Shown here: one piece after another, positions 17,280 through 25,410 of the stretch
Layout: the number at the start of each line of letters is the position of its first letter
Numbering within the stretch: the first letter of the stretch is position 1
Source: CAMFLJ01 sp965279255
GTDB taxonomy: Bacteria > Actinomycetota > Acidimicrobiia > Acidimicrobiales > Acidimicrobilacustridaceae
DNA: 64,000 nt
NCBI GenBank assembly: GCA_965279255.1
Contig: OZ257146.1
Coordinates: 2,480,001-2,544,000, forward strand
Reading direction: 5' to 3'
Notes under the pieces: model-generated
The model's database searches: none
Seen by the model: only the letters and a program-made list of their open reading frames with translations
Told to the model about the DNA's origin: nothing
Made by a program: the position numbers and the translations under genes

Positions 17280-18426
17280 CTAGCGCCGGGCCTTCGGCAG
17301 GCCCAGGTGGCGCTCGGCGATGTTGTTGCGGTTGATCTCGGCGGTGCCGCCGTAGATCGTGACGACCGGCGTGTGGCGGGCGTCGTACTCGATCCAGCCG
17401 TCGGCGGCCGCGCCCGGCTGGTGGAACTGGAGCAGCCCCGCCGGCCCGGCCAGTTGGCAGAACGCGTTGGAGATGCGCTGGAAGGCCTCGGTGGCGAACA
17501 CCTTGGTCATCGAGCCCTCCAGCCCGGGCAGGCCGCCCGTGGCCGCGATCCAGGCGGAGCGCTGGGTGAGCAGCTGCGCGACCTGCTGGTCGATGACGGC
17601 CCGGGCCATCTGCTCGCGAGCCGCGGGCTGGTCGATCAGCCCGTTGGTGCCGGCCCACTCGTGGAAGTGACGCAGCAACGGCACCGCGGCGTTGGAGCCA
17701 CCCATGACGCCGCGCTCGAAGGCAAGGGCGACGGTCATCGTGCGCCAGCCCTCGTTCACCCCGCCCAGCACCGCGTCGTGGCCGACCCGTACGTCGTCGT
17801 AGTAGGTCGCGTTCGTGCGCTCGGTGCCCATGGTGTGCACCGCGTCGACCGAGATGCCCGGGGTGTCCCTGGGCATGATGAACATGGTCAGGCCCTTGTG
17901 CTTGGGCAGGTCGGGATCGGTGCGGGTGAGCAGGATGATCCAGTCGGCCTCGTGGGCCATCGTGGTCCACATCTTCGCCCCGTTGATCACCCCACTCGTC
18001 GCCGTCGAGCACGGCCTTGGTCTTGATCGACGCCACGTCGGAGCCGTAGTCGGCCTCGCTGTAGCCCATGCCGACCATCGACTGCCCCGAGGTGATCGAC
18101 GGGATGATGCGGGCCTTCTGCTCGTCGGTGCCGACCGCCCACACGACGCCGGCGATCATGATCGCCACCGCCAGGCCGTCGTAGGGGGCGCCGGCCTTCT
18201 CGAGCTCGTGGAAGAGGATCCACAGCTCGATCGGGTCGCCCTTGCCCATGCCGGGGACGGCCCGCTCGAGGAAGCCGGCGTCGCCGAGGGCGCGGTTCAG
18301 CTCGGGCGAGGCGAAGGTGCCGGTGGTGTGCATGCGGTCGATGACCTCGGGGGTCACCGTCTCGGCGATGATGCGGCGCACGGCGTCGCGGTACTCGAGG
18401 TTCTCGGGTGAGAGGGAGAAGTCCAT
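17280..18426 (-). pseudogene. Acyl-CoA dehydrogenase, interrupted by a one-base frameshift
   Basis: Two adjoining frames together make one acyl-CoA dehydrogenase of about 381 aa. The first frame (from ATG 18426) reads MDFSLSPENLEYRDAVRR through the FAD-binding region (MGYSEADYGSDVASI) to DGDEW. The second frame begins with the expected continuation VINGAKMWTTMAHEADW and runs to IYGGTAEINRNNIAERHLGLP at the TAG. The frames meet at a run of four G (minus strand; CCCC at 17990-17993). Removing one G restores DGDEW-VINGAKMW exactly, the family consensus. It could be a sequencing error, a recent null mutation or slippage-dependent expression. It follows a second dehydrogenase by 3 nt, an arrangement typical of heteromeric FadE pairs. 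Confidence 0.85.
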
Positions 18427-18429
18427 CGG

Positions 18430-19452
18430 TCAGCCCTCCGTTGCGCCGAAGAGGCGGTCGGCGAGGCCGAGGCACTCGGTGGTCGTGTCGCCCAGGACGA
18501 GCGACCAGCCCCTCGCCCGCCGGTAGTAGAGCTGGATGTCGTACTCCTCGGAGAAGCCGTAGCCGCCGTGGAAGTGGAGGCTGCGGTCGGTGGCGTGGGC
18601 GGCGCCCTCGCTGGCGAACACGAACGCCATCGACGCCAGCGCGCTGCCGTCGGTGACGTCGAGCTCGGACCAGTCGAGCGAGCGGGTGCCCTCGTCGATC
18701 GCCCAGGCCGCCTTGTGGGTGAGCAGCCGGCCACCGTCGACGAGGACGGGCAGATCGGCGAGGCCGTGCTGCACGGCCTGGAACGAGCCGATGGGCACGC
18801 CGAACTGCTCACGGGCCATGACGTAGTCGACGCCGAGGCGCAGGGCGGCGTCGGAGATGCCGACCAGCGCGGCGGCGGTGAGCACCTTCCAACGGTCGAG
18901 CACCGCCTGGAACCCCGACGCCGGGCCGAGCACGCGGCGCTCGCCGTCGCGGGCCGAGCGGTCGGCGAAGGGGGCCGAGGCGTGGTTGAGCGGGCCGGTC
19001 ATCGGCGGGGCCGAGCGCACGGCGACGAGGTCGTCGCCGTCCACCCCGACCACGACGTCGGCGACGGCGCCGGCGGGGACGAGCCACCAGCCGCCGGCCG
19101 CGTCGGCGGGACGCAGCGACACGGCGGCGATGGCCTCGCCCGCGACCAGGTCGGCGTCGTCGAGGACCGTCAGCGCGGCGAGGTGGTCGATCAGCGGGAC
19201 CGGGGCGATGGCCCGGCCGAGGGCCTCGGCGACGACCACGAGGTCGGACAGCGCGGCGCCACCACCCCCGGCGGCCTCCGGCGAGCCCATGCCCGGCGCA
19301 CCGAGCTCGACCACCTTGTCCCACAGCTCCCGGTCGAAGCCGAGAGGCTCGGCGGCCCGGGCCACCGAGGTGGGGCTCTCCTTGGCGAAGAACCCGTCGA
19401 ACAGCTCGGCGATGGCCTCCTGGTCGGACGTGAGGCCCAGGTCAACGGTCAT
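18430..19452 (-). CDS. Acyl-CoA dehydrogenase, partner subunit
   Basis: 340-aa acyl-CoA dehydrogenase, shorter than the usual 380. N-terminal helical domain MTVDLGLTSDQEAIAELF; the middle beta-domain is reduced (residues 115-170, weak FAD motif). The C-terminal domain includes MAREQFGVPIGSFQAVQHGLAD and HFHGGYGFSEEYDIQLYYRRA. The gene is immediately followed, 3 nt downstream, by a second dehydrogenase. In steroid- and lipid-degrading actinobacteria such adjacent pairs form alpha2beta2 FadE heterotetramers with one complete active site per dimer, and I infer this here. Start ATG 19452 gives the family N-terminus; the longer open frame upstream is antisense noise. Confidence 0.85.
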   Translation of the reverse strand: MTVDLGLTSDQEAIAELFDGFFAKESPTSVARAAEPLGFDRELWDKVVELGAPGMGSPEAAGGGGAALSDLVVVAEALGRAIAPVPLIDHLAALTVLDDADLVAGEAIAAVSLRPADAAGGWWLVPAGAVADVVVGVDGDDLVAVRSAPPMTGPLNHASAPFADRSARDGERRVLGPASGFQAVLDRWKVLTAAALVGISDAALRLGVDYVMAREQFGVPIGSFQAVQHGLADLPVLVDGGRLLTHKAAWAIDEGTRSLDWSELDVTDGSALASMAFVFASEGAAHATDRSLHFHGGYGFSEEYDIQLYYRRARGWSLVLGDTTTECLGLADRLFGATEG

Positions 19453-19526
19453 CGGTGCGCCCTCATCGTGTCGTCCTCCCCCATCCGGCACGGGAGCGCC
19501 GGGGCGGACCATTGTCGCCGGTCGGC

Positions 19527-20216
19527 TCAGCGGAGGGCGAACCAGGCGACCACCAGCGTGACCCCGTTGGTGGCCAGGTGGGCCAGCATCGGCGCGAGCA
19601 CGCTGCCAGAGCGGAGGCGGAGCCAGGAGAAGACCAGTCCCGCCACGAAGGTGACCAGCACGGCGCCGAGCACGACCCCGGCGGTGCCGGCGGCGGTGGA
19701 CCCGGCATCGGACAGCTGGGCGTTGCCGCCCGCGGTGTTGAGGGTCGGGGCGATGTGCCACAACCCGAACAGGGCTGAGCTGGCCAACGCCCCCCTGCGT
19801 GGGCCCCACGTCTCCGAGCCGGCGCCGAGCAGGACGCCCCGGAAGGTCAGCTCCTCGGGGATCACGGTGAGCAGCAGGATCGACACCACGAGCTCGAACA
19901 CGAGCGACCCGAACCCGAGGCGGGCCCGGTCGTCGTCGAGGAAGTCCGAGGCGCCCGGCAGCAACGCCGCCCCGACCACCACCGCCAGCACCAGCCCGAA
20001 GGCGGCGCCTCCCCAGGCCAGGCCGCTGCGCACCCGGTCGCCGGTCAGGCCCATGGCCCGGCGGTCGAGGCCGGTGCGCAACGCCACCGCCACGATCACG
20101 AGCGCGACGACCAGGCCGACGACGTCGCCGAAGCGCCCGAAGGCCCCGAGGGCGCGGGCCACGTTGAACACGGCGAGTGCCGCCGCGGTGGCCCAGAAGG
20201 TGACCCGGGGGGTCAC
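19527..20216 (-). CDS. CPBP-family intramembrane metalloprotease
   Basis: 229-aa polytopic membrane protein of the CAAX-protease and bacteriocin-processing (Abi) family. Three conserved motifs are present: EExxxR in PEELTFRGVLL, FxxxH in FGLWHIAPT, and HxxxN in HLATNGVTL. These supply the metal ligands and catalytic Glu. About six membrane helices are predicted. Start GTG at 20216 overlaps the TGA of the upstream alpha/beta-hydrolase gene (GTGA), so the two are translationally coupled. Substrates of such proteins in actinobacteria are mostly unknown. Confidence 0.85.
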   Translation of the reverse strand: MTPRVTFWATAAALAVFNVARALGAFGRFGDVVGLVVALVIVAVALRTGLDRRAMGLTGDRVRSGLAWGGAAFGLVLAVVVGAALLPGASDFLDDDRARLGFGSLVFELVVSILLLTVIPEELTFRGVLLGAGSETWGPRRGALASSALFGLWHIAPTLNTAGGNAQLSDAGSTAAGTAGVVLGAVLVTFVAGLVFSWLRLRSGSVLAPMLAHLATNGVTLVVAWFALR

Positions 20217-21973
20217 TTCCCGTCGGTCGGCCCGTTGAGGAGGGCGTCGAGCCGCTCGGTGTCGGCGGCGGTCCAGCCCGGCGGCGCGGAGACGGCCGCC
20301 CACCCGTCGGTGACGTTGGGGTCGTAGTTGTGGCCGTGGCCGGGGGTGGCGCTGAACCCGGCCATCAGGTCGAAGAGCTCCTGGGTGAACGTGACGCCCG
20401 GGGCCCACACGCTGTTCTGGGGGACGTCGTAGCCACGCGGCTTGCCCATCCACGTCGGCGGCTTCCAGAGGGCGTCGAAGCTCGCCCACGTGACCGGGTC
20501 GGACGGGTGGGTGAGGTAGACGACATGGCCGTCGGCGCTGATGCGCTCGGCCACCGGCGGCTCGTCGGGCGCCCCCATGACGGTGAGCTGACGGCCGCCC
20601 ATGTACTCGGGGTGCCACGCCGGGGACCCGGCATCGCGACCATCGACCACCTGGCCCCAGATCGGGTTGAAGAAGGTGGGGCCGGCCCACAGCACACCGT
20701 CGGGCCGGTCGGTGGCCGCATCGACCGAGTCCTGCACGGTGCTCCCGTTGTAGGCGTGCTCGGAGCCGTAGGAGCCGAGGCTGATGCCGTAGATCAGCAG
20801 CTCGGGCCGGGTGGCCTCGGGCAGCTCGCTCCACCGCTGGGTGACGGCGTCGACCAGCACCCGGCCGTTCTCCTCGGCCTTGTCGAGGTCGACGAGGAAC
20901 GAGATCCAGCTGGGCAGGTAGGAGTACTGGGTGCCCACGATGGCGGTGTCGCCGTGGTGCATGTACTCGAGCGACGCTGCCGCGACCGGGTCGACCCAAC
21001 CGGTGCCGGTGACGGTGACGACCGCGAGCACCGAGCGGTCGAAGGCGCCGGTGCGCTCGAGCTCGTCGACGGCGAGCTGGGCCTGGGCCTCCTGGCCGTC
21101 GGCCGACTTCAGCCCGGCGTAGACGCGGATCGGCTCCTTCACCGGAGTGCCGGCGCCGGCGAACGCCTGGAGCTGGTCGACGGTCGGGCCGCCGCCGGTG
21201 AAGTTGCGGCCCTCGTAGCCGAGGGTGTTCCAGGGGACGAGCGACTCGGGGCTTCCGCTGCGCAGCGGCGAGGTGGGCTGGGCGATGTCGGGCGGGGTCT
21301 CGTCGTCGAACGTGCTGTAGGTCGAGTTGGCCCAGCTGACGAACTGCTTCCAGACGACGTCGCGGCTGAAGACGACGCCGAGGGCCACGACGGCCACGAC
21401 CGTGACGGCGACGGCGGCCCAGCGGGGCACGGCCGTGGTGACCGCCTCGTCGAGGCGGCGCACGAAGTGGGCGACGGTGCGCCCGATGAAGAACAGGATC
21501 GCCCCGACCACCACGGCGGCGACCACGAGCATGGGCAGCGACCCGGCCCCGATGTGCTCCATGAGCACGAGGTCGCGCTGGTCGTTCTGGCTGCCGATCC
21601 ACCAGACCAGACCGACGACCACCACGACCACCGCCACCACGGCGAAGACCCGGCGCCCCCACGCACCGAGAGGCCGGGGCACGTCACGCCCGGCGGCGTG
21701 CCACAGCCCCCGGCCGATGCAGGCCAGCAGCTCGCCGAGGGCGACACCGAGCATGGCGCTGATGCCACTGATGGCGCCCTGGGCCCAACCGGCACGCGGC
21801 AGCAACGTCGGCGACAGCGACAGCACGAAGAAGAGCAGGCCGACCCAGCACGCGGTGGGGCTGACGGGCGCGGTCAGCGACCGGCCGTACGCGTACTTCG
21901 AGTGGTACCGCTCGACGGCCGCCGGGCGGTCGGGGGAACGGTCGTCGACGCGGACGTCGCCCTGCTCGGCCAT
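20213..21973 (-). CDS. Membrane-bound alpha/beta-hydrolase (Abhydrolase_9 type)
   Basis: 586-aa protein. The N-terminal third has four to five membrane helices (residues 30-210, e.g. CWVGLLFFVLSLSPTLLPRAGWAQG and VVVVVGLVWWIG) as in the Abhydrolase_9_N domain. The soluble C-terminal domain (about 235-586) has a lipase-like nucleophile elbow GISLGSYGSEHAY and late Asp/His segments including ATPGHGHNYDPN. The family occurs throughout mycobacteria and relatives and is thought to act on lipid or wall-associated esters, but no activity is established that I know of. ATG at 21973 was chosen because GGGAGG lies just before it; another ATG is six codons upstream. Coupled to the CPBP protease gene. 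Confidence 0.82.
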   Translation of the reverse strand: MAEQGDVRVDDRSPDRPAAVERYHSKYAYGRSLTAPVSPTACWVGLLFFVLSLSPTLLPRAGWAQGAISGISAMLGVALGELLACIGRGLWHAAGRDVPRPLGAWGRRVFAVVAVVVVVVGLVWWIGSQNDQRDLVLMEHIGAGSLPMLVVAAVVVGAILFFIGRTVAHFVRRLDEAVTTAVPRWAAVAVTVVAVVALGVVFSRDVVWKQFVSWANSTYSTFDDETPPDIAQPTSPLRSGSPESLVPWNTLGYEGRNFTGGGPTVDQLQAFAGAGTPVKEPIRVYAGLKSADGQEAQAQLAVDELERTGAFDRSVLAVVTVTGTGWVDPVAAASLEYMHHGDTAIVGTQYSYLPSWISFLVDLDKAEENGRVLVDAVTQRWSELPEATRPELLIYGISLGSYGSEHAYNGSTVQDSVDAATDRPDGVLWAGPTFFNPIWGQVVDGRDAGSPAWHPEYMGGRQLTVMGAPDEPPVAERISADGHVVYLTHPSDPVTWASFDALWKPPTWMGKPRGYDVPQNSVWAPGVTFTQELFDLMAGFSATPGHGHNYDPNVTDGWAAVSAPPGWTAADTERLDALLNGPTDGK

Positions 21974-22016
21974 CGATGCCTCCCGGGTCATGAACCGGGA
22001 AAGAACCTATAGGCCA

Positions 22017-23609
22017 TCAGGATGCCGAGGCCTGCTCCTTGGCCCACCGGTAGTCGGCCTTGCCGGCCGGCGAGCGCTGGATGCCACCGACGAAGGTCAG
22101 CGCCCGGGGCACCTTGTAGCCGGCCAGGGTCTGGCGGCAGTGGTGGGAGATCTCCTCGACGGTGGGCCGGGCGTCGCCGCGGGCCTGCACGACCGCCACG
22201 ACCCGCTCGCCCCAACGCTCGTCGGGCACACCGACCACGAGGGCGTCGTAGACGTCGGGGTGGCTCTTGAGCGCCTCCTCGACCTCCTCCGGGTAGACCT
22301 TCTCGCCGCCGGTGTTGATGCACTGCGAGCCGCGGCCGAGCAGGGTGACCACGCCGTCGTCGTCGACGGTGGCGAAGTCACCGGGCACCGACCAGCGCTG
22401 ACCGTCGGGGTCGGTCGGGAACGTGGCCGCGGTCTTGGCCTCGTCCTTGTAGTAGCCGAGCGGGATGTGACCGGTGCGGGCGAGACGCCCGATCTCACCG
22501 GGCTTCACCGGGCGCAGGTCGTCGTCGAGCACGTTGAGCTCGGGGCTGACGGTGAAACGACGGGCGCCGCCTTCGGCACTCATGCCGCCGGCACCCATCT
22601 CCGACGCGCCGTAGCTGTCCATCACCTGGACGTGCGGGATCTCGGCCTTGATGGCCTCCTGCACGGCCGGCGAGAACACGCCGCCGCCGGAGCCCACGCG
22701 GTAGAACCCGGAGAAGTCACGGTCGCGGGTCTTGTGGGCCAGGGCGTCGGCCAGCGGGCGGCCCATGGCGTCGCCGACGATGGTGAGGCCCATGCACCGC
22801 TCGCGCTCGACGATGTCCCAGATCTCGTCGGCGTCGAGGCCGCGCTGGGTGTAGAGCGCCACGCCCGCACCGGCGAAGAGCATGTTGCACATCCCCCACT
22901 GGGCGGCTCCATGCATGAGGGGCGCCACGATCATGCTGGGCCGGGCGAAGTCCTCGGGGAGGCCCTTGTCCTTGATCTCCTCCGGGGAGGAGAGCGCGCC
23001 GCAGGCCGACGACAGGGCGGCCGAGAAGATGTCCTCGTGGCGCCACATCACGCCCTTGGGCATGCCCGTGGTGCCGCCGGTGTAGAGGAAGTAGAGGTCG
23101 TCGGACGAGCGCTGGTTCCCGATCGCTCCGGTCGCCTGAGCGTCGACGAGCTCGTGGTAGTCGAGGGCGGCGCCGGCGTCCTCGTCGGAACCGTCGTCGA
23201 TGACGATGGTGGCCTTGACCTTCGGGAGCTTCGGCAGGATCTCGGCCACCACCGGGGCGAAGCTGCGCTCGAAGATCAACACCTCGCTGTCGGAGTTCTC
23301 GAGGATGTACTCGAGCTCGTGGGCGACGTAGCGGTAGTTGATGTTGATCGGCACGACCCGCGCCTTGAACGCCCCGAAGAACACGTCGGCCCACTCGGCC
23401 CGGTTCCACGAGTACATCGCCACCTTGGCACCCGGCTCGAGGCCGAGCCCGAGCAGCGCCCGGGCGACCTGGTTGGTGCGCTCGTCGAACTGCCGGAAGG
23501 TGTACCGGGTGCCGCCCGCCACGATGGCGAGGCGGTCGGGCACGGCCTCGGCGACGAGCTCGATGAGGTCACCGAGGTTGTAGGTGCGCGTCGGTGTGGC
23601 GTCGGACAT
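22017..23609 (-). CDS. Acyl-CoA synthetase (AMP-forming)
   Basis: 530-aa ANL-superfamily ligase. A3 P-loop TGGTTGMPKGVMW near residue 180, A5 MDSYGASEMGAGG, A8 FATVDDDGVVTLLGRGSQCINTGGEKVYPEEVE, and the A10 Lys in RSPAGKADYRW. The substitution of the usual DR.KD by GRGSQCINTGGEK is typical of a subfamily seen in mycobacterial FadD proteins. Start is the second of two possible initiators (GTG-ATG); the ATG has GGAG at good distance. Followed 37 nt downstream on the other side by the F420-type oxidoreductase gene, which lies upstream in transcription, so the two could be co-transcribed. Confidence 0.88.
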   Translation of the reverse strand: MSDATPTRTYNLGDLIELVAEAVPDRLAIVAGGTRYTFRQFDERTNQVARALLGLGLEPGAKVAMYSWNRAEWADVFFGAFKARVVPININYRYVAHELEYILENSDSEVLIFERSFAPVVAEILPKLPKVKATIVIDDGSDEDAGAALDYHELVDAQATGAIGNQRSSDDLYFLYTGGTTGMPKGVMWRHEDIFSAALSSACGALSSPEEIKDKGLPEDFARPSMIVAPLMHGAAQWGMCNMLFAGAGVALYTQRGLDADEIWDIVERERCMGLTIVGDAMGRPLADALAHKTRDRDFSGFYRVGSGGGVFSPAVQEAIKAEIPHVQVMDSYGASEMGAGGMSAEGGARRFTVSPELNVLDDDLRPVKPGEIGRLARTGHIPLGYYKDEAKTAATFPTDPDGQRWSVPGDFATVDDDGVVTLLGRGSQCINTGGEKVYPEEVEEALKSHPDVYDALVVGVPDERWGERVVAVVQARGDARPTVEEISHHCRQTLAGYKVPRALTFVGGIQRSPAGKADYRWAKEQASAS

Positions 23610-23646
23610 CACTGCTCCAGATGAAGGGGGAGGTGGATCGTGGGGC

Positions 23647-24657
23647 TCAGTCGAGGACGAGGTCGGCGGCCTGCTTGAGCGCCTCGGGGGTGCGGGCCGA
23701 GATCAACATGGTGGTGACCGGGCTCTTGCGCCACTCCTCGAGCCGCTCCTTGATGCGGCCGGCCGGGCCCACCAGCGAGATCTCGTCGGCGAAGGCGTCG
23801 GGGACCGCAGCGATGGCCTCGTCACGCTTGCCCTCGAAGAAGAGGTCCTGGATGCGGTATGCCTCTTCCTCGTAGCCCATCCGGGCCATGAGCTTGGTGT
23901 GGTAGTTCTGGCCCTTGGCGCCCATGCCACCGATGTAGAAGCCGAGCGAGGCCTTCACCGGCCACAGCGCCTGCTCGATGTCGTCGGTGACGTTGAAGGT
24001 GACGATCGGGTTGATCTCGAAGCCCTCCTTGCGGTGGGCGATCTGGTCCGCGTACACCTCCTGCCGGAACGGGGAGTAGTAGAGCGGGAACCAGCCGTCG
24101 GCGATCTCGGCGGTCTGGGCAACGTTCTTCGGGCCCTCGGCGCCGAGCAGGATCGGGATCTCCGAGCGCAGCGGGTGGGTCATGATCTTCAGCGGCTTGC
24201 CCAGCCCGGTGGCGTCGGGGCCGTTGTAGGGCAGCGAGTAGAACTCGCCGTCGGACACCACCGGCCCCTCGCGACGCAGCGTCTGGCGGATGATCTCGAC
24301 GTACTCACGGGTGCGGGCCAGCGGCTTGTTGGCCGGTCGGCCGTACCAGCCCTCGACGACCTGCGGGCCCGAGACGCCGAGGCCGAGCACGACGCGCCCG
24401 TTGGAGAGGTGGTCGAGGGTCATCGCCATCATGGCGGTGGCGGTGGGCGTGCGGGCCGAGAGCTGCACCACCGACGTGCCCAGGCGGATCTTCGACGTGT
24501 GGGCGGCCAGCCAGGTGAGCGGGGTGAAGGCGTCGGAGCCCCAGGACTCGGCGGTCCACACGGAGTCGAAGCCCGCGTTCTCGGCGGCCTGCGTCAGCTC
24601 GACGAACCCCTGCGGCGGCTGCGCCGTCCAGTAACCCCACACCAGTCCGAGTTCCAT
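23647..24657 (-). CDS. LLM-class F420-dependent oxidoreductase
   Basis: 336-aa luciferase-like TIM-barrel oxidoreductase. The N-terminal MELGLVWGYWTAQPPQGFVELTQAAENAGFDSVWTAE region, the bulge near KIRLGTSVVQLSARTPTATAMMAMTLDHLSNGR and the phosphate-binding GVSGPQVVEGWYG are typical of the F420-binding branch (coenzyme-F420 dependent reductases and dehydrogenases). FMN use cannot be strictly excluded. Such enzymes act on lipids, sterols or xenobiotics in actinobacteria. AAGGGGGA ribosome site precedes the ATG. Divergent from the SRPBCC gene. Confidence 0.85.
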   Translation of the reverse strand: MELGLVWGYWTAQPPQGFVELTQAAENAGFDSVWTAESWGSDAFTPLTWLAAHTSKIRLGTSVVQLSARTPTATAMMAMTLDHLSNGRVVLGLGVSGPQVVEGWYGRPANKPLARTREYVEIIRQTLRREGPVVSDGEFYSLPYNGPDATGLGKPLKIMTHPLRSEIPILLGAEGPKNVAQTAEIADGWFPLYYSPFRQEVYADQIAHRKEGFEINPIVTFNVTDDIEQALWPVKASLGFYIGGMGAKGQNYHTKLMARMGYEEEAYRIQDLFFEGKRDEAIAAVPDAFADEISLVGPAGRIKERLEEWRKSPVTTMLISARTPEALKQAADLVLD

Positions 24658-24820
24658 CGGTCCCCCTTCGGCCGTGCGGCGCCCATCGCCGACCGGTCGA
24701 TGTTACGAGGGCGGCCGAGGGTCGCCCGAATCGAGCGGGTTCGGGCCGGACGCGCCGCATCGTGGGCGTGGCGGGAGGGCGGTGCTCGGGTGGCTCGGTG
24801 TCGACCCTCCGAGACCCGCC

Positions 24821-24826
24821 TACCCT
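24821..24826 (+). promoter_or_regulatory. -10 element (TACCCT), leaderless start of the SRPBCC gene
   Basis: TACCCT is followed by 6 nt and the GTG at 24833; there is no ribosome site. It supports the internal GTG rather than an upstream start. Confidence 0.45.
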
Positions 24827-24832
24827 CCGGCC

Positions 24833-25309
24833 GTGCCGAGAACCGACCGCGCCTCCCGCGTCATCGCCGCACGCCTGCCGCGGGTGTTCGCCGCGCTGGT
24901 CGACGCCGACGACCTGCTGGTCTGGCTCCCTCCCGCGGGAATGACCGGGCGGTTCGAGCTCTTCGACTGCCGGCCCGGCGGCTCGTACCGGTTGGAGTTG
25001 ACCTACCTCGACCAGTCGGCCGCCCCGGGCAAGACCACCGAGGGCTCGGACGTCGTCGAGGCCCGGTTCGTCGCCGTCGTCGTGGACGAGAGGGTCGTGC
25101 AGGCGATCGACTTCGTGTCCGACGACCCCGCCTACGCCGGGACCATGACCATGACGTGGTCGGTCACCGAGCTGGGCCCTGGTACCCGGGTCGACATCAC
25201 CGCCGAGGACGTGCCCGACGGCATCTCGGAGGAGGACCACGCGGCCGGGATGGGCTCATCGCTCCTCAACCTGGCGAAGCATCTCGAAGAGCAGCACGAC
25301 GCCGGGTAG
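24833..25309 (+). CDS. SRPBCC/AHSA1-like ligand-binding protein
   Basis: 158-aa START/Bet v1-fold protein of the AHSA1 (activator of Hsp90 ATPase homologue 1-like) family. Typical segments: RVIAARLPRVFAALVDADDLLVWLPPAGMTGRFE, the FDCRPGGSYRLELTY strand, and TMTWSVTELGPGTRVDITAEDVPDGISEEDHAAGM near the end. These proteins bind small hydrophobic ligands or act in stress responses; none is assigned. The frame is open 159 nt further upstream, but the GTG at 24833 gives the standard domain start and sits 6 nt behind a TACCCT element, so a leaderless message is likely. The upstream extension would be a Pro/Gly/Arg-rich artefact. Confidence 0.82.
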   Translation: MPRTDRASRVIAARLPRVFAALVDADDLLVWLPPAGMTGRFELFDCRPGGSYRLELTYLDQSAAPGKTTEGSDVVEARFVAVVVDERVVQAIDFVSDDPAYAGTMTMTWSVTELGPGTRVDITAEDVPDGISEEDHAAGMGSSLLNLAKHLEEQHDAG

Positions 25310-25368
25310 CCGTCGCCACACGGAGCGGAGCCGGGCTGAGGAACTCAATGATTCATTGGGTTTTCTGC

Positions 25369-25397
25369 TTGTCTCTGGTGCGGTGAGGCGGTAGACT
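25369..25397 (+). promoter_or_regulatory. Promoter of the DUF222/HNH gene (leaderless)
   Basis: TTGTCT (25369-25374), a 17-nt spacer and TAGACT (25392-25397) make a good vegetative promoter. The ATG at 25405 is only 7 nt past the -10, so the message would have no leader. The surrounding 90 nt are visibly AT-richer than the genes on either side. Confidence 0.6.
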
Positions 25398-25410
25398 CGA
25401 ACACATGTTC
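25397..25410 (+). promoter_or_regulatory. LexA (SOS) box over the HNH gene start codon
   Basis: TCGAACACATGTTC contains GAAC-N4-GTTC, the actinobacterial/Bacillus-type LexA operator core, and has the CACAT centre found in mycobacterial SOS boxes. It covers the -10 end, transcription start and ATG of the HNH gene, an ideal position for repression by the LexA encoded at 47276. Confidence 0.7.

Noticed and set aside
23584..25386. 600-aa open frame on the plus strand across the luciferase-like gene
   Set aside because: It is antisense to a clearly conserved F420-type gene and its product is a low-complexity Gly/Arg/His mixture without domains; in such GC-rich DNA stop codons are rare in every frame.
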